DNA of 64,000 nucleotides, taken from NCBI GenBank assembly GCA_044222195.1, contig JBGANS010000015.1, positions 1 to 64,000 of the forward strand. Direction: 5' to 3'. Shown here piece after piece: positions 53,264-61,191 of this stretch. This DNA is from JAHBXE01 sp044222195. GTDB lineage: Bacteria; Planctomycetota; Phycisphaerae; Phycisphaerales; UBA1924. The position numbers and the translations under genes were made by a program. How positions within the stretch are numbered: the first letter of the stretch is position 1; each line of letters starts with the position of its first letter. The notes under the pieces are model-generated. The model did no database searches. It had not been told where the DNA came from and worked only from the letters and a program-made list of their open reading frames with translations.

Positions 53264-55438
53264 CTAGGCGTGCGTGAGTTCCTCTGGACGGACGGGCAGA
53301 CTCCGCACCCGCTTCCCCGTCGCCGCGAAGATGGCGTTCGCAAACGCCGGCGCCACCGGCGGCACTCCCGGCTCTCCGACCCCGCCCATCTTGTCCGTGC
53401 TCGGCACGATGTGCACCTCGATCAGCGGCATTTCATGCATGCGGAGCATCGGGTAATCGTGGAAGTTCCGCTGCTTGACGCGCCCCTTCTCGAACGTGAT
53501 TTCACCGTACAGCGCCGCCGTCAGGCCGAAGACGATGCACCCTTCCATCTGCGCCTTGACCGTGTCCGGATTCACCACCGGCCCGCAGTCGATCGCGCAC
53601 ACCACCCGGTGAACTCTGGGCCTGCCATCCTTGCCCACCGACGCCTCAACCACCTGGGCGACAAAGCTCTCAAAGGATGCGTGCACCGCGATCCCGCGCC
53701 CCTGGCCCGCCGGCAACGCCTTGCCCCATCCGGACTTCTCCGCCGCCAGTTCCAGCGCCCGCCTGTGCCTGGGGTGCTTGCTCAGCAACGAGCGCCGATA
53801 CTCGAACGGGTCCTTGCCCGCTGCGTGCGCGAGCTCATCGATGAACGATTCAACCGCAAACGCGGCGTGCGAATGCCCGACCGACCGCCACCACAGCGTC
53901 GGCACGCCACCCGGCGCCTGGTGCCACTCGATCAACTGACTGTCCACGTCGTACGCGATCTCCGAAGTCCCTTCGACCGCCACCATATCAATGCCGTTCT
54001 TGAACATCCCCGCTTCGAACGGCGTGCCGGCGATGAACGACTGGCACACCAGCCGGTGTTGCCACCCCGTTGGCTTGCCGGCCGCGTCCAGCCCCGCTTT
54101 CACAGAGTGTGTCGCCATCGGACGGTAATACCCGCCCCGAATGTCATCCTCGCGTGTCCACACCACCTTCACCGGCACCTTCAGCATTTTCGACAGCGTC
54201 ACGGCCTCGACCACGAAGTGACAATCCATCACCGCTCGCCGGCCAAACCCGCCTCCCAGCAGCGTCGTGTGAAGCTTCACCTTCTCCGGTGGCAGGCCCG
54301 CCGTCGCCGCGGCCGCTCCGTGGTCCAACGTCTGATTCTGCGTCCCGGTCCACACATCGCACCCATCGGCCCGCACATCGGCGACGCAGTTGAGCGGTTC
54401 CATCGGTGCGTGAGCAAGATACGGCAGCTCGTAGACGGCCTCGACCTTCTTCGTGGCCCCGGTGAACGCCGCGCCCGCATCACCTTCTTTGCGAACCGTC
54501 TTGCCCGTCTTGCCCGCCAGTTCGGCGTACTGCTCCCGCTGATCGCGGCTGTCCAGCGTCGCGAGCGGGCCGTCATCCCACACAATGTCCAGCGCTTCAC
54601 GCCCAAGCTTGGCCTGCCAGAAGCCGTCCGCGACGACCGCAATCCCTCGATCGATCTGCAAAACGTGCCGCACGCCCGCCACCGCCTTGGCCCGCGTCGC
54701 GTCAAAGCTCTTGACCTTGCCCCCGAACACCGGAGGCCGGGCGATCAAGGCCACCAGCATCCCCGGCAGCGTCACATCCAGCCCGAAGATCGCCTTTCCG
54801 TTGCTCTTGTCCGGAGTATCCAGCCGCTTCGTAGGTTTGCCGATGAGTTTGAAGTCTTTCGGATCCTTAAGCGGGACTTCCGCCGGCGCCTTCAGCGTTC
54901 CGGCCTTGGTCGCCAACTCTCCGTAGGAAAATTTCCGGTTGGACTCCGGGTGAAGCACGAACCCAGTTTCGGTACGGCACTTCCCAACCTGGACCCCCCA
55001 CTGCTCCGCCGCGGCCTGAACCAGCATCGCCCTCGCCGTCGCGCCCGCTTTGCGCAGCCGTTCCCATTCCGACCACGTGCTCGAACTGCCGCCCGTGATC
55101 TGAATGCCGTAGGCCGTGTGCCCATACGCGGGATCCGCGGGCGCCGACTCTACATTCACCTTCGTCCAATCCGCATCGAGCTCTTCCGAGACGAGCATTC
55201 CCAAGGCGGTGAAAATGCCCTGGCCCATCTCGGACTTGCCCACGAGCACCGTCACCGAACCGTCCGGCGCAACGCGGATGAACGCGTTGGGCGCGAACGG
55301 CTCGGCCACTTCCCTCGCGCCGTACACCTTTCCGTTGGCGCTCGGCAGGTAGAACCCAAGAACCAACCCGCCGCCGACGACCGCCGACGACTTCAAGAAC
55401 CCGCGGCGCGAGATATTCATGCTTTCTGTGCGGCTCAT
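53264..55438 (-). CDS. iorB: Molybdenum-cofactor subunit of an isoquinoline-1-oxidoreductase-type hydroxylase
   Basis: A 724-residue large subunit. The N-terminus has a twin-arginine signal (MNISRRGFLKSSAVVGGGLV), so the enzyme is exported folded with its cofactor to the periplasm. Cofactor-binding segments include VLVGKSEMGQGIFTALGMLV, TGGSSSTWSEWERLRKAGAT, TLLGGGFGRRAVMDC and the catalytic Glu in GGVGEPGVPPVAPAFANAI near the C-terminus. It belongs to the aldehyde oxidase/IorB group that hydroxylates N-heterocycles or oxidises aldehydes. Its ATG overlaps the small-subunit stop (ATGA). The actual substrate is unknown. Confidence 0.92.
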   Translation of the reverse strand: MSRTESMNISRRGFLKSSAVVGGGLVLGFYLPSANGKVYGAREVAEPFAPNAFIRVAPDGSVTVLVGKSEMGQGIFTALGMLVSEELDADWTKVNVESAPADPAYGHTAYGIQITGGSSSTWSEWERLRKAGATARAMLVQAAAEQWGVQVGKCRTETGFVLHPESNRKFSYGELATKAGTLKAPAEVPLKDPKDFKLIGKPTKRLDTPDKSNGKAIFGLDVTLPGMLVALIARPPVFGGKVKSFDATRAKAVAGVRHVLQIDRGIAVVADGFWQAKLGREALDIVWDDGPLATLDSRDQREQYAELAGKTGKTVRKEGDAGAAFTGATKKVEAVYELPYLAHAPMEPLNCVADVRADGCDVWTGTQNQTLDHGAAAATAGLPPEKVKLHTTLLGGGFGRRAVMDCHFVVEAVTLSKMLKVPVKVVWTREDDIRGGYYRPMATHSVKAGLDAAGKPTGWQHRLVCQSFIAGTPFEAGMFKNGIDMVAVEGTSEIAYDVDSQLIEWHQAPGGVPTLWWRSVGHSHAAFAVESFIDELAHAAGKDPFEYRRSLLSKHPRHRRALELAAEKSGWGKALPAGQGRGIAVHASFESFVAQVVEASVGKDGRPRVHRVVCAIDCGPVVNPDTVKAQMEGCIVFGLTAALYGEITFEKGRVKQRNFHDYPMLRMHEMPLIEVHIVPSTDKMGGVGEPGVPPVAPAFANAIFAATGKRVRSLPVRPEELTHA

Positions 55439-55905
55439 CGCCCGCCTCCTTCCACCAGCTTCGCGGCCCCGTGGATCGCTCGGCGGATCCGCTGGTACGT
55501 TCCACATCGGCAGATATTCCCGGCCATCGCCTGATCGATGTCCGTGTCGGTCGGGCGAGAGTTCTCACGCAGCAGGACCGCCGCGGCCATGATCTGGCCG
55601 GAATGGCAGTAGCCGCACTGCGGGGCATCCTCCGCCAGCCAGGCCTGTTGCAGCGGATGGGCAAGGACTGCGGGCAGCCCCTCGATCGTCGTGACCTTCT
55701 TTCCCTCGGCCCGCGACACAGGCGTGACGCACGAGCGAACCGCCTCGCCATCCAGGTGGATTGTGCACGCGCCGCATTGGGCCATCCCGCAGCCGAACTT
55801 CGTCCCGGTCAGGCCGAGCGACTCCCGCAGAACCCAGAGCAGCGGCGTGTCCGGCGAGGCATCGACCGTGCGTTCCGTGCCGTTGACATTGAGCCTGAGT
55901 GACAT
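55435..55905 (-). CDS. iorA: [2Fe-2S] subunit of the isoquinoline-1-oxidoreductase-type hydroxylase
   Basis: A 156-residue electron-transfer subunit with two clusters. The plant-ferredoxin-type site is KFGCGMAQCGACTIHLDG with a fourth Cys in AVRSC (residues about 40-62). The second site is CGYCHSGQIM and NICRCGTYQRIRRAI (about 100-145). It has no signal peptide and is presumably carried out with IorB. It heads the iorA-iorB-cytochrome operon. The ATG of MSLRLNVNGTERTV is the family start. Confidence 0.95.
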   Translation of the reverse strand: MSLRLNVNGTERTVDASPDTPLLWVLRESLGLTGTKFGCGMAQCGACTIHLDGEAVRSCVTPVSRAEGKKVTTIEGLPAVLAHPLQQAWLAEDAPQCGYCHSGQIMAAAVLLRENSRPTDTDIDQAMAGNICRCGTYQRIRRAIHGAAKLVEGGGR

Positions 55906-55986
55906 TGCATTTCTCCCGAGTGGGACCGCAGAGAGAGTATCCAGCAATGGCGAAGCGTGCAGGATGTATGGAAAGAGCCAAATGAA

Positions 55987-56014
55987 ACCGACCGCCCCTT
56001 GCGGAGCGGTCGGT
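55987..56014 (-). terminator. Rho-independent terminator of the DUF1579 gene
   Basis: Read on the minus strand, ACCGACCGCTCC and GGGGCGGTCGGT form a 12-base, nearly perfect stem with a GCAA tetraloop, followed by TTTCATTT. It lies 24 bases after the stop codon of the gene at 56039 and before the iorA-like start, so it also insulates that operon. Confidence 0.85.
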
Positions 56015-56038
56015 GTGAATCGCGGGATGTGAATCGGA

Positions 56039-56746
56039 TCAGTCGATCGCCTTGGCGGCGGGAGCGCGTGTGAAGCTGATCTCCATCGACTTGAACTCCT
56101 TGCCCGAGTGCGGCTCAGGTCCGAACATCTCGAGCGTGAACGAGTTGGGGCCGGTCTGCGTCTCGACCTGCCGCATGACGATGGGCTTCTTCGTGATCGG
56201 GCAGTTGAAGTTGTACTTCCACGTCAGGACCTTGCCGTCGGCCGACTGCTCGCCCGTGCCGGTCATCATGCCCGTGCCGAAGTTGTCAAACCAGGTCGAG
56301 ACAAACTTCTGGGACACGTTGTCGTAGCCGTTGATGCCGCTGCCGGTGAACGGCATGCCCATCATTGAGCCGGTAACCTCAACCTTGAAGAAACGGCCGT
56401 CCATGAGCGACGTGACGGTCGACGTGCAGTCCATGGTCATAGCTTCAGAGTCCGGCGCCATCCACATCTTGCACTTGCCGTTCCACGTGCCGACGCCCTT
56501 GGCCAGGTGCGCGTGCTGCGGGCCGGGGGTCGCCGCTTCCATGCACATCTGCATGTCCTTCTGCTGCTGCTCGCTCATCCCGGGCATGCCGTGCTCGGGC
56601 TGTCCGGCGGCGGGCTTGGCGTCTTTGGCGGGCGCAGCCGGCTTGGCGGGCTGGGCGGGCTTCGCATCCTTCGCGGGCTGAGCCAGGGCGACCGACCCGG
56701 CTATGGCGGCGAGACCGACGACAGTGAACAGTGACTTGCTGGACAT
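56039..56746 (-). CDS. Secreted DUF1579-family protein
   Basis: A 235-residue protein with a signal peptide (SLFTVVGLAAIAGSVALAQ) and an Ala/Lys/Pro-rich linker built of repeated PAKDAKPA units (about residues 24-50). A methionine-rich segment (HGMPGMSEQQQKDMQMCMEA) precedes the DUF1579 domain (about 75-235): VGTWNGKCKMWMAPDSEAMT, GRFFKVEVTGSMMGMPFTGS and WFDNFGTGMMTGTG. DUF1579 proteins form a lipocalin-like barrel of unknown function. GGAG lies about six bases before the ATG, and a terminator follows. Confidence 0.85.
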   Translation of the reverse strand: MSSKSLFTVVGLAAIAGSVALAQPAKDAKPAQPAKPAAPAKDAKPAAGQPEHGMPGMSEQQQKDMQMCMEAATPGPQHAHLAKGVGTWNGKCKMWMAPDSEAMTMDCTSTVTSLMDGRFFKVEVTGSMMGMPFTGSGINGYDNVSQKFVSTWFDNFGTGMMTGTGEQSADGKVLTWKYNFNCPITKKPIVMRQVETQTGPNSFTLEMFGPEPHSGKEFKSMEISFTRAPAAKAID

Positions 56747-57022
56747 TCGAATCTCCTTTGAGTGTTTCAACAGCGCCCCACCACGGCGGGGCGTCAGTTC
56801 CTCAGTATAGTTCCGTACCACCGGTCAATTCACCTTGAAGTGTGGTGATCCGCGTAACTTTCCACGCACTCCATCGCTAGGCTCCCAGCATCTGAGAGCG
56901 CCGCCACACTGGCCCGCCGTGGCCACAATCACGTCTGCCTGCCTTGGATGGTCGTTCAATCAAGCAATGAAACGTCCGGCAAGAGACATGGCGCTTGCCC
57001 GGCCTCGCTCGCTGGATGAAGA

Positions 57023-58033
57023 CTATTTCACCCCAACGACCATCGAATCCGGACCCGCCAGCGGCTCAACCCGGGTCTCTCTGAAACCCGCTTCCTTCAT
57101 CCACGCCGCGCCGTCCGCCCCGCTGTAGTCAAAGCCGCCGGTCGTCTCGATCAGCATGTTGAGGCTCATCAGCAGTCCGAACGCGTTGGTTCGCCGGTCA
57201 TCATCGATCAGCGCTTCAAACACGATGAACGAGCCGCCCGGTGGCAGCGCTTCATAGGCCTTCTTGATCAGCATTTTCTTGGTGGGCAGGTCCCAGTCGT
57301 GAAGGATGTGACCCATGACGACGACGTCCGCCCGGGGGATCGGGTCCTTGAAGAAGTCGAGCGTCGTGAATGACACACGGTCCTTGAGTTTGTTCGCCGC
57401 GATGTACTTCTCGAAGATTGGTTTGACGACGGGCAAGTCGGCCCCGACTCCTTTGAGATGCGGGTGCGCCCCGGCGACGATCGACGCCAGCCCGCCTTGG
57501 GCGGCGCCGACGTCGACAAACGTCTTGTACCTTTCCCAGGGAAACTTGGACGCGATGGCTCGCGCGATTCCGAGGCTGAGCCCGGTCATCGCTGAAAGGA
57601 ACTGCTCAAGGCGATGCGGGTCGCTGTAGAGGGTGCCGAAGAGGTCGCCGCCGTGCTTGGCCTCGTTCTGCGGTTGGCCCGTTCTCAGGCCCTCGGTCAG
57701 CCCGTTCCAGAATCCGAAGAGGCGGGCGCTGAGCATTTCGAGCATGCCGCCCATGTACGTCGGTTTGTTGCGGTCGAGGAAGAAGTCGGTGTCCGGTGTG
57801 TTGGAGTATCGGCCGCCCTCTCGCTGGAGCATGCCCAGGGCGACCAGGGTGTCGAGAAAGTCGCGGGCGCTGCGCTCGTGCAGGCCGAGCTTGGCGCGGA
57901 CTTCGGCGAGGGTCTTCGGGCCGGTCGCGAGTTCGGTGAAGAGTCCGAGCTCGACGGCGCTGAGGAACGTCCGTGATCCCCAGAAGCCAAAGCCGAGCTG
58001 CATGATCGCGTCGGGTGTCGGTGAGTGAGCCAC
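57023..58033 (-). CDS. SAM-dependent O-methyltransferase (acetylserotonin/hydroxyneurosporene type)
   Basis: A 336-residue class I methyltransferase. An N-terminal winged-helix dimerisation domain (about residues 10-100, with TFLSAVELGLFTELATGPKT) precedes the Rossmann domain. The SAM loop is FVDVGAAQGGLASIVAGAHP (about 180-200). The hallmark GHILHDWDLPTKKMLIKKAY (about 245-265) is typical of the multi-domain O-methyltransferase family. The start is GTG with GGAGG six bases upstream. It is divergent from the DUF1428 gene. These enzymes methylate small molecules; the acceptor is unknown. Confidence 0.88.
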   Translation of the reverse strand: MAHSPTPDAIMQLGFGFWGSRTFLSAVELGLFTELATGPKTLAEVRAKLGLHERSARDFLDTLVALGMLQREGGRYSNTPDTDFFLDRNKPTYMGGMLEMLSARLFGFWNGLTEGLRTGQPQNEAKHGGDLFGTLYSDPHRLEQFLSAMTGLSLGIARAIASKFPWERYKTFVDVGAAQGGLASIVAGAHPHLKGVGADLPVVKPIFEKYIAANKLKDRVSFTTLDFFKDPIPRADVVVMGHILHDWDLPTKKMLIKKAYEALPPGGSFIVFEALIDDDRRTNAFGLLMSLNMLIETTGGFDYSGADGAAWMKEAGFRETRVEPLAGPDSMVVGVK

Positions 58034-58144
58034 GCGTGACCTCCAGGAATCGAGGCCGCATCGTACCGCGGCGGCGTAACCCGGTACTATGGCGGGCCCG
58101 GCCGAAGGCGGAACGGGGTTGGCAATCAATGTAAAGGAATGCGC

Positions 58145-58504
58145 ATGTCATATGTCGACGGGTACGTGCTCCCGATTCCCAAGAAGAACATGGCCGCGTA
58201 CAAGGCGATGGCCAGAAAGGCGAGCCGTGTTTGGAAAGATCATGGAGCGCTGAGCTATTGCGAGGCGGTCGGTGAAGACCTCGCGTCAAAGTTCGGGCTG
58301 CCATTCCCGAAGTTGTGCAAGTGCAAGCCGAGCGAAACGGTCGTGTTCAGTTGGGTTGTCTACAAGTCGCGGGCGCACCGGGATGCGGTCAATGCCAAGG
58401 TGATGAAAGACCCGCGGATCGCGAAGATGTGCGACCCGAAGAATCCGCCGTTTGACTTCAAGCGGATGGCCGTCGGCGGGTTCTCGATCATTGTCAAGGC
58501 CTAG
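58145..58504 (+). CDS. DUF1428-family protein
   Basis: A 119-residue protein matching the DUF1428 pattern in the dimeric alpha/beta-barrel superfamily: YVDGYVLPIPKKNMAAYKAM, VWKDHGALSYCEAVGEDL, and FPKLCKCKPSETVVFSWVVY. Of two ATGs six bases apart, the second has AAGGA at the right distance. Its final four bases overlap the stop of the convergent AlkD-like gene. Function unknown; similar small proteins resemble monooxygenase-fold or stress-related proteins. Confidence 0.88.
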   Translation: MSYVDGYVLPIPKKNMAAYKAMARKASRVWKDHGALSYCEAVGEDLASKFGLPFPKLCKCKPSETVVFSWVVYKSRAHRDAVNAKVMKDPRIAKMCDPKNPPFDFKRMAVGGFSIIVKA

Positions 58505-59289
58505 CGCTTCGGAAGCTTCGCGAAGTCCTTGAGCGCATCCTTGCCGATCCAGCGGGCGCTCGGCACAGCGGACGCGGCGAGGCGCTGGGCGAGCTTGTCG
58601 GACACCACGAGCAGGTTGGGTGCGCGGCGGCCGACGCCGCGGAGCGCCCAGCTTACGCCCTTCTTGACGAAGTTCCGGTTGTCGTCGGCGGCGGCCTCGA
58701 TGAGCTTGAGGGATTCGAGGAACGCGGTGAACTCGGCCTGGCGGGGCTTGAGGTGGAGGGCGAGGGAGGCGAGCAGGGCGAAGGCGGTTCGCTTCTCGAA
58801 CTCCTTCTTGCGACCGGCCCACTGCTTGATCTTGCGGAAGGCGAGGGCGGGAGGGACCTTGTCGAAGAGATGGAAGCAGGCGGTGTCGCAGATGGCCCAA
58901 CTGTCGAAGTCGCGGCACCAGTGGTCCATCTGGGTGGCGGTGACGAGGGCGGGATCGTCGAGGAAGCACGCGAGCATGCGGGCTTCGTACCAGCCGGAGG
59001 CCCAGAGCTTCTCGCAGTGGATGTGGTTTGACTCGGGCGTGCCGGATTTCTTGAGAGACTTGGCGAGAGTCTGGATCTTGCCTACCGGGACACCGAAGGC
59101 GCGGTCGGAGGGAATGGCGTAGCGGGCGAGGCCGGCGCGATAGGACTTGGAGGCGAGGCGCTTGAGGGCGGCGATGGCCTGGTCAGGGGTTGTCGGTGGT
59201 TTGGTGGGCTTGGTGGGAATGGGGCGGATGGTAGCGGTGCGGGAGGGGGCGAATCGCAAAGAGCCAAATAGCAAAGGGCCAAATGGCAA
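58501..59289 (-). CDS. AlkD-like DNA alkylation repair protein
   Basis: A protein of up to 262 residues made of HEAT-like helical repeats. GVPVGKIQTLAKSLKKSGTP, LWASGWYEARMLACFLDD, WCRDFDSWAICDTACFHL and NRNFVKKGVSWALRGVGRRA are typical of AlkD, a DNA glycosylase removing bulky alkylated bases. The Trp and Asp residues of the DNA-binding cleft appear present. No ATG precedes the domain. The only upstream starts are TTG codons inside a short tandem repeat (59256-59291), so the real start is unclear and the protein may begin near the TPDQAIAALKRLASK segment. Confidence 0.82.
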   Translation of the reverse strand: MPFGPLLFGSLRFAPSRTATIRPIPTKPTKPPTTPDQAIAALKRLASKSYRAGLARYAIPSDRAFGVPVGKIQTLAKSLKKSGTPESNHIHCEKLWASGWYEARMLACFLDDPALVTATQMDHWCRDFDSWAICDTACFHLFDKVPPALAFRKIKQWAGRKKEFEKRTAFALLASLALHLKPRQAEFTAFLESLKLIEAAADDNRNFVKKGVSWALRGVGRRAPNLLVVSDKLAQRLAASAVPSARWIGKDALKDFAKLPKR

Positions 59290-59291
59290 AG
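59256..59291. repeat. 15-base tandem repeat at the 5' end of the AlkD-like gene
   Basis: GCAAAG(A/G)GCCAAAT(A/G) occurs twice in full and once as GCAAAG. On the minus strand it is read in frame as FGPLLFGSL-type residues before the AlkD domain. Repeats of this wording (GCAAAGGGCCAAAT) occur between genes in some planctomycetes, as far as I recall. It continues into the complex repeat region at 59300. Confidence 0.75.
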
Positions 59292-59299
59292 CAGGAAGG

Positions 59300-59550
59300 G
59301 GAAATGAAGATGCTCAAGATGAGAGAGATGGTTTTGAGCATCTTCTTTTTGGGGGTGTGGGGATGGGTTTGTGCGGATGGGGGTGGCGGGGTTGGAGGAG
59401 GATTCGAGGATTTTCGGGAGTGTGATTTGGGGCTTGGAAATGGGGGCGAAGAAGAGGGTGTGGAGGGTTGGGTGGCCGCGGATGTGCGCGCAATGGTGGT
59501 CAGGACTTGGGGTGGGAAACGGTGGGAAATAAAGATGCTCAAGGTGCGAG
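59300..59550. repeat. Direct-repeat-bounded, G-rich non-coding element
   Basis: The 26-base segments 59300-59325 and 59525-59550 match at 23 positions in the same orientation. Between them, 59334-59345 is a perfect inverted copy of 59306-59317 (GAAGATGCTCAA/TTGAGCATCTTC), followed by TTTTT. The enclosed 59346-59524 is strongly G-rich on the plus strand, with runs of three to five G. Open frames here are low-complexity and I call none. The rest of the gap to 59762 shows no feature. Confidence 0.7.
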
Positions 59551-59762
59551 GGTGGAGTCATCGCCGTACGACTCGCCGGAACCAATCGCGGCCGAGAGCT
59601 GAGCGGCTTCGAGGGAGCGCGGTTGCACTGCCCGCACGGATGCTCAAGCCGTGGTTTGACCTAACTGAGCGCATCGGGCGTGCGGGCTTGAGCTTGCGTG
59701 GTACGCTTCGAGGTCCCGGCCACCGGCCGGGAAACGCCCCGATTCGAGAATGGTCGCTCAAG

Positions 59763-60464
59763 TCACGGCAGCAAGACATGCATCTGCTTGCGCCGCCGCG
59801 CGGCCAAAGCAATCGCGACGGCTGTGACAACTGGAACGGGCAGGGCGGGAACGATGGGAACGGAAATGTCCGAACCAAAGTTCCATGCCCCGACCTCCCA
59901 GGTCACAAAGAGCGGATTTCCTTGCGGATCGGTGCCGGTGCGAAGAAACAACTCCGGATACGCGTCAAAGGCCACACTGAGCCCAAATGGCACCGTCCGC
60001 TGCTGGTAGTTGGGTGGATTCCAGACCACCGACCACAGCCACGGAATCGGATTGGTCGCGATCGGAACTCCGGCAAGAGGAGGAGCAGGCTGCCACACCT
60101 GCTGGACAAGCGTCTGACTGTTGGGGTTGAAGATTGGAGTACCGACAAACCCGATCGGAACGCCAATGTCTGACCACGATCCTGCAACTCCAGCGTAGAG
60201 GCTAAACCCCGTGAATGCGAAGCCCGCGACCGTCCCCGGGCCCGTCTGAATGACGGACCCGATCGGGCTGAAAGCGACTGAGACATTCAGTCGCGCGGCT
60301 TCGCCGGGCTCGAGCGTTCCGTTCGGACTGGGCACGGGAGCGTGAGTCCCGGCGTCGACCTCCGACCAGGTCAACGTAAAGTTGGCGAAGCCGAACTGAC
60401 CGAACGCAGGTGTTGCGGCGGATGCGACGCTGAACAGGGCGATCATCGCGAGTCGTGAGTTCAT
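59763..60464 (-). CDS. Secreted PEP-CTERM-like protein, tandem paralogue
   Basis: A 233-residue beta-rich exported protein with a signal peptide (MNSRLAMIALFSVASAATPA). NFTLTWSEVDAGTHAPVPSP, LEPGEAARLNVSVAFSPIGS and ELFLRTGTDPQGNPLFVTWE are shared nearly position by position with the gene at 60478. The C-terminus has a short hydrophobic helix then an Arg cluster (PVPVVTAVAIALAARRRKQ), the layout of PEP-CTERM sorting signals with a divergent motif. It starts 13 bases after its paralogue's stop. Likely sorted by an exosortase-like system encoded elsewhere. Function unknown. Confidence 0.8.
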   Translation of the reverse strand: MNSRLAMIALFSVASAATPAFGQFGFANFTLTWSEVDAGTHAPVPSPNGTLEPGEAARLNVSVAFSPIGSVIQTGPGTVAGFAFTGFSLYAGVAGSWSDIGVPIGFVGTPIFNPNSQTLVQQVWQPAPPLAGVPIATNPIPWLWSVVWNPPNYQQRTVPFGLSVAFDAYPELFLRTGTDPQGNPLFVTWEVGAWNFGSDISVPIVPALPVPVVTAVAIALAARRRKQMHVLLP

Positions 60465-60477
60465 CGGACAGTTTGAA

Positions 60478-61191
60478 TCAGCAGGACGTTTGTCCTGGCC
60501 TCCGCCGCCGCGCGGCGAAGACGGACGCAAGCACAACGGCCGAAGGGATCGAGGGCGCGGGAGCGATGGGAATGGTCAGGTCCGCACCCCAGTCGCTGAG
60601 TGGTTCGACCGTGCCGAATAGCGGGTTCCCCTGCGGATCCGTGCCGGTGCGCACGAAAAGAGTCGGGTAGTCGTCGATGCGCACCGACAGCCGAAACGTC
60701 GCGAACGACGGCATGTACATCGCCGGAGCAAGAACCGCCGACCAGAGTGACGGGATCGGATTGGTGGAGATGGGGGAGCTCCCGAGCGCAGGATTTGGCT
60801 GCCACACATCCTGCAAAATGTTCTGGCCCAAGGGAAGCAGCGGATATGTGAGGAATCCCGAAGGGACCTGCTGGTCGGACCACGCCCCGATCAGCCCTGC
60901 CTCCAGAATGAATCCCGTGCGAGCAAAGCCGGACACCGTCGCGGTCCCGGCGGGGACCTGAACGACTGTACCAATTGGACTGAACGCCACGGAAAAGCTC
61001 AGTTTTGCAGCTTCGCCGGGTTCGAGAATCCCATTTGAGTTTGAGATCGGCAGGTGAGTGCTGGCGTCAACCTCTGACCAGCTCAAGGCGAAGTTGGCGA
61101 ACGTGGATTGGGCGAGCGTTGACCGCGCCAGACATGCGACACAGATTACACCGACGACCGGCGTTTCCAGTTTCATTCGCATTGTCCTCAT
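60478..61191 (-). CDS. Secreted PEP-CTERM-like protein, tandem paralogue
   Basis: A 237-residue exported protein: signal (VVGVICVACLARSTLAQ), then NFALSWSEVDASTHLPISNS, LEPGEAAKLSFSVAFSPIGT and TLFVRTGTDPQGNPLFGTVE, and a C-terminal hydrophobic stretch ending AARRRRPGQTSC. It is a paralogue of the next gene. Its ATG overlaps the stop of the metalloprotease gene (ATGA), so it is translationally coupled to it. That suggests the protease and the two secreted proteins function together, or did before the protease gene decayed. Confidence 0.8.
   Translation of the reverse strand: MRTMRMKLETPVVGVICVACLARSTLAQSTFANFALSWSEVDASTHLPISNSNGILEPGEAAKLSFSVAFSPIGTVVQVPAGTATVSGFARTGFILEAGLIGAWSDQQVPSGFLTYPLLPLGQNILQDVWQPNPALGSSPISTNPIPSLWSAVLAPAMYMPSFATFRLSVRIDDYPTLFVRTGTDPQGNPLFGTVEPLSDWGADLTIPIAPAPSIPSAVVLASVFAARRRRPGQTSC

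Noticed and set aside
59283..60173. A 296-codon plus-strand frame
   Set aside because: It runs through the repeat and G-rich region and then antisense to a secreted-protein gene. Composition is low-complexity.
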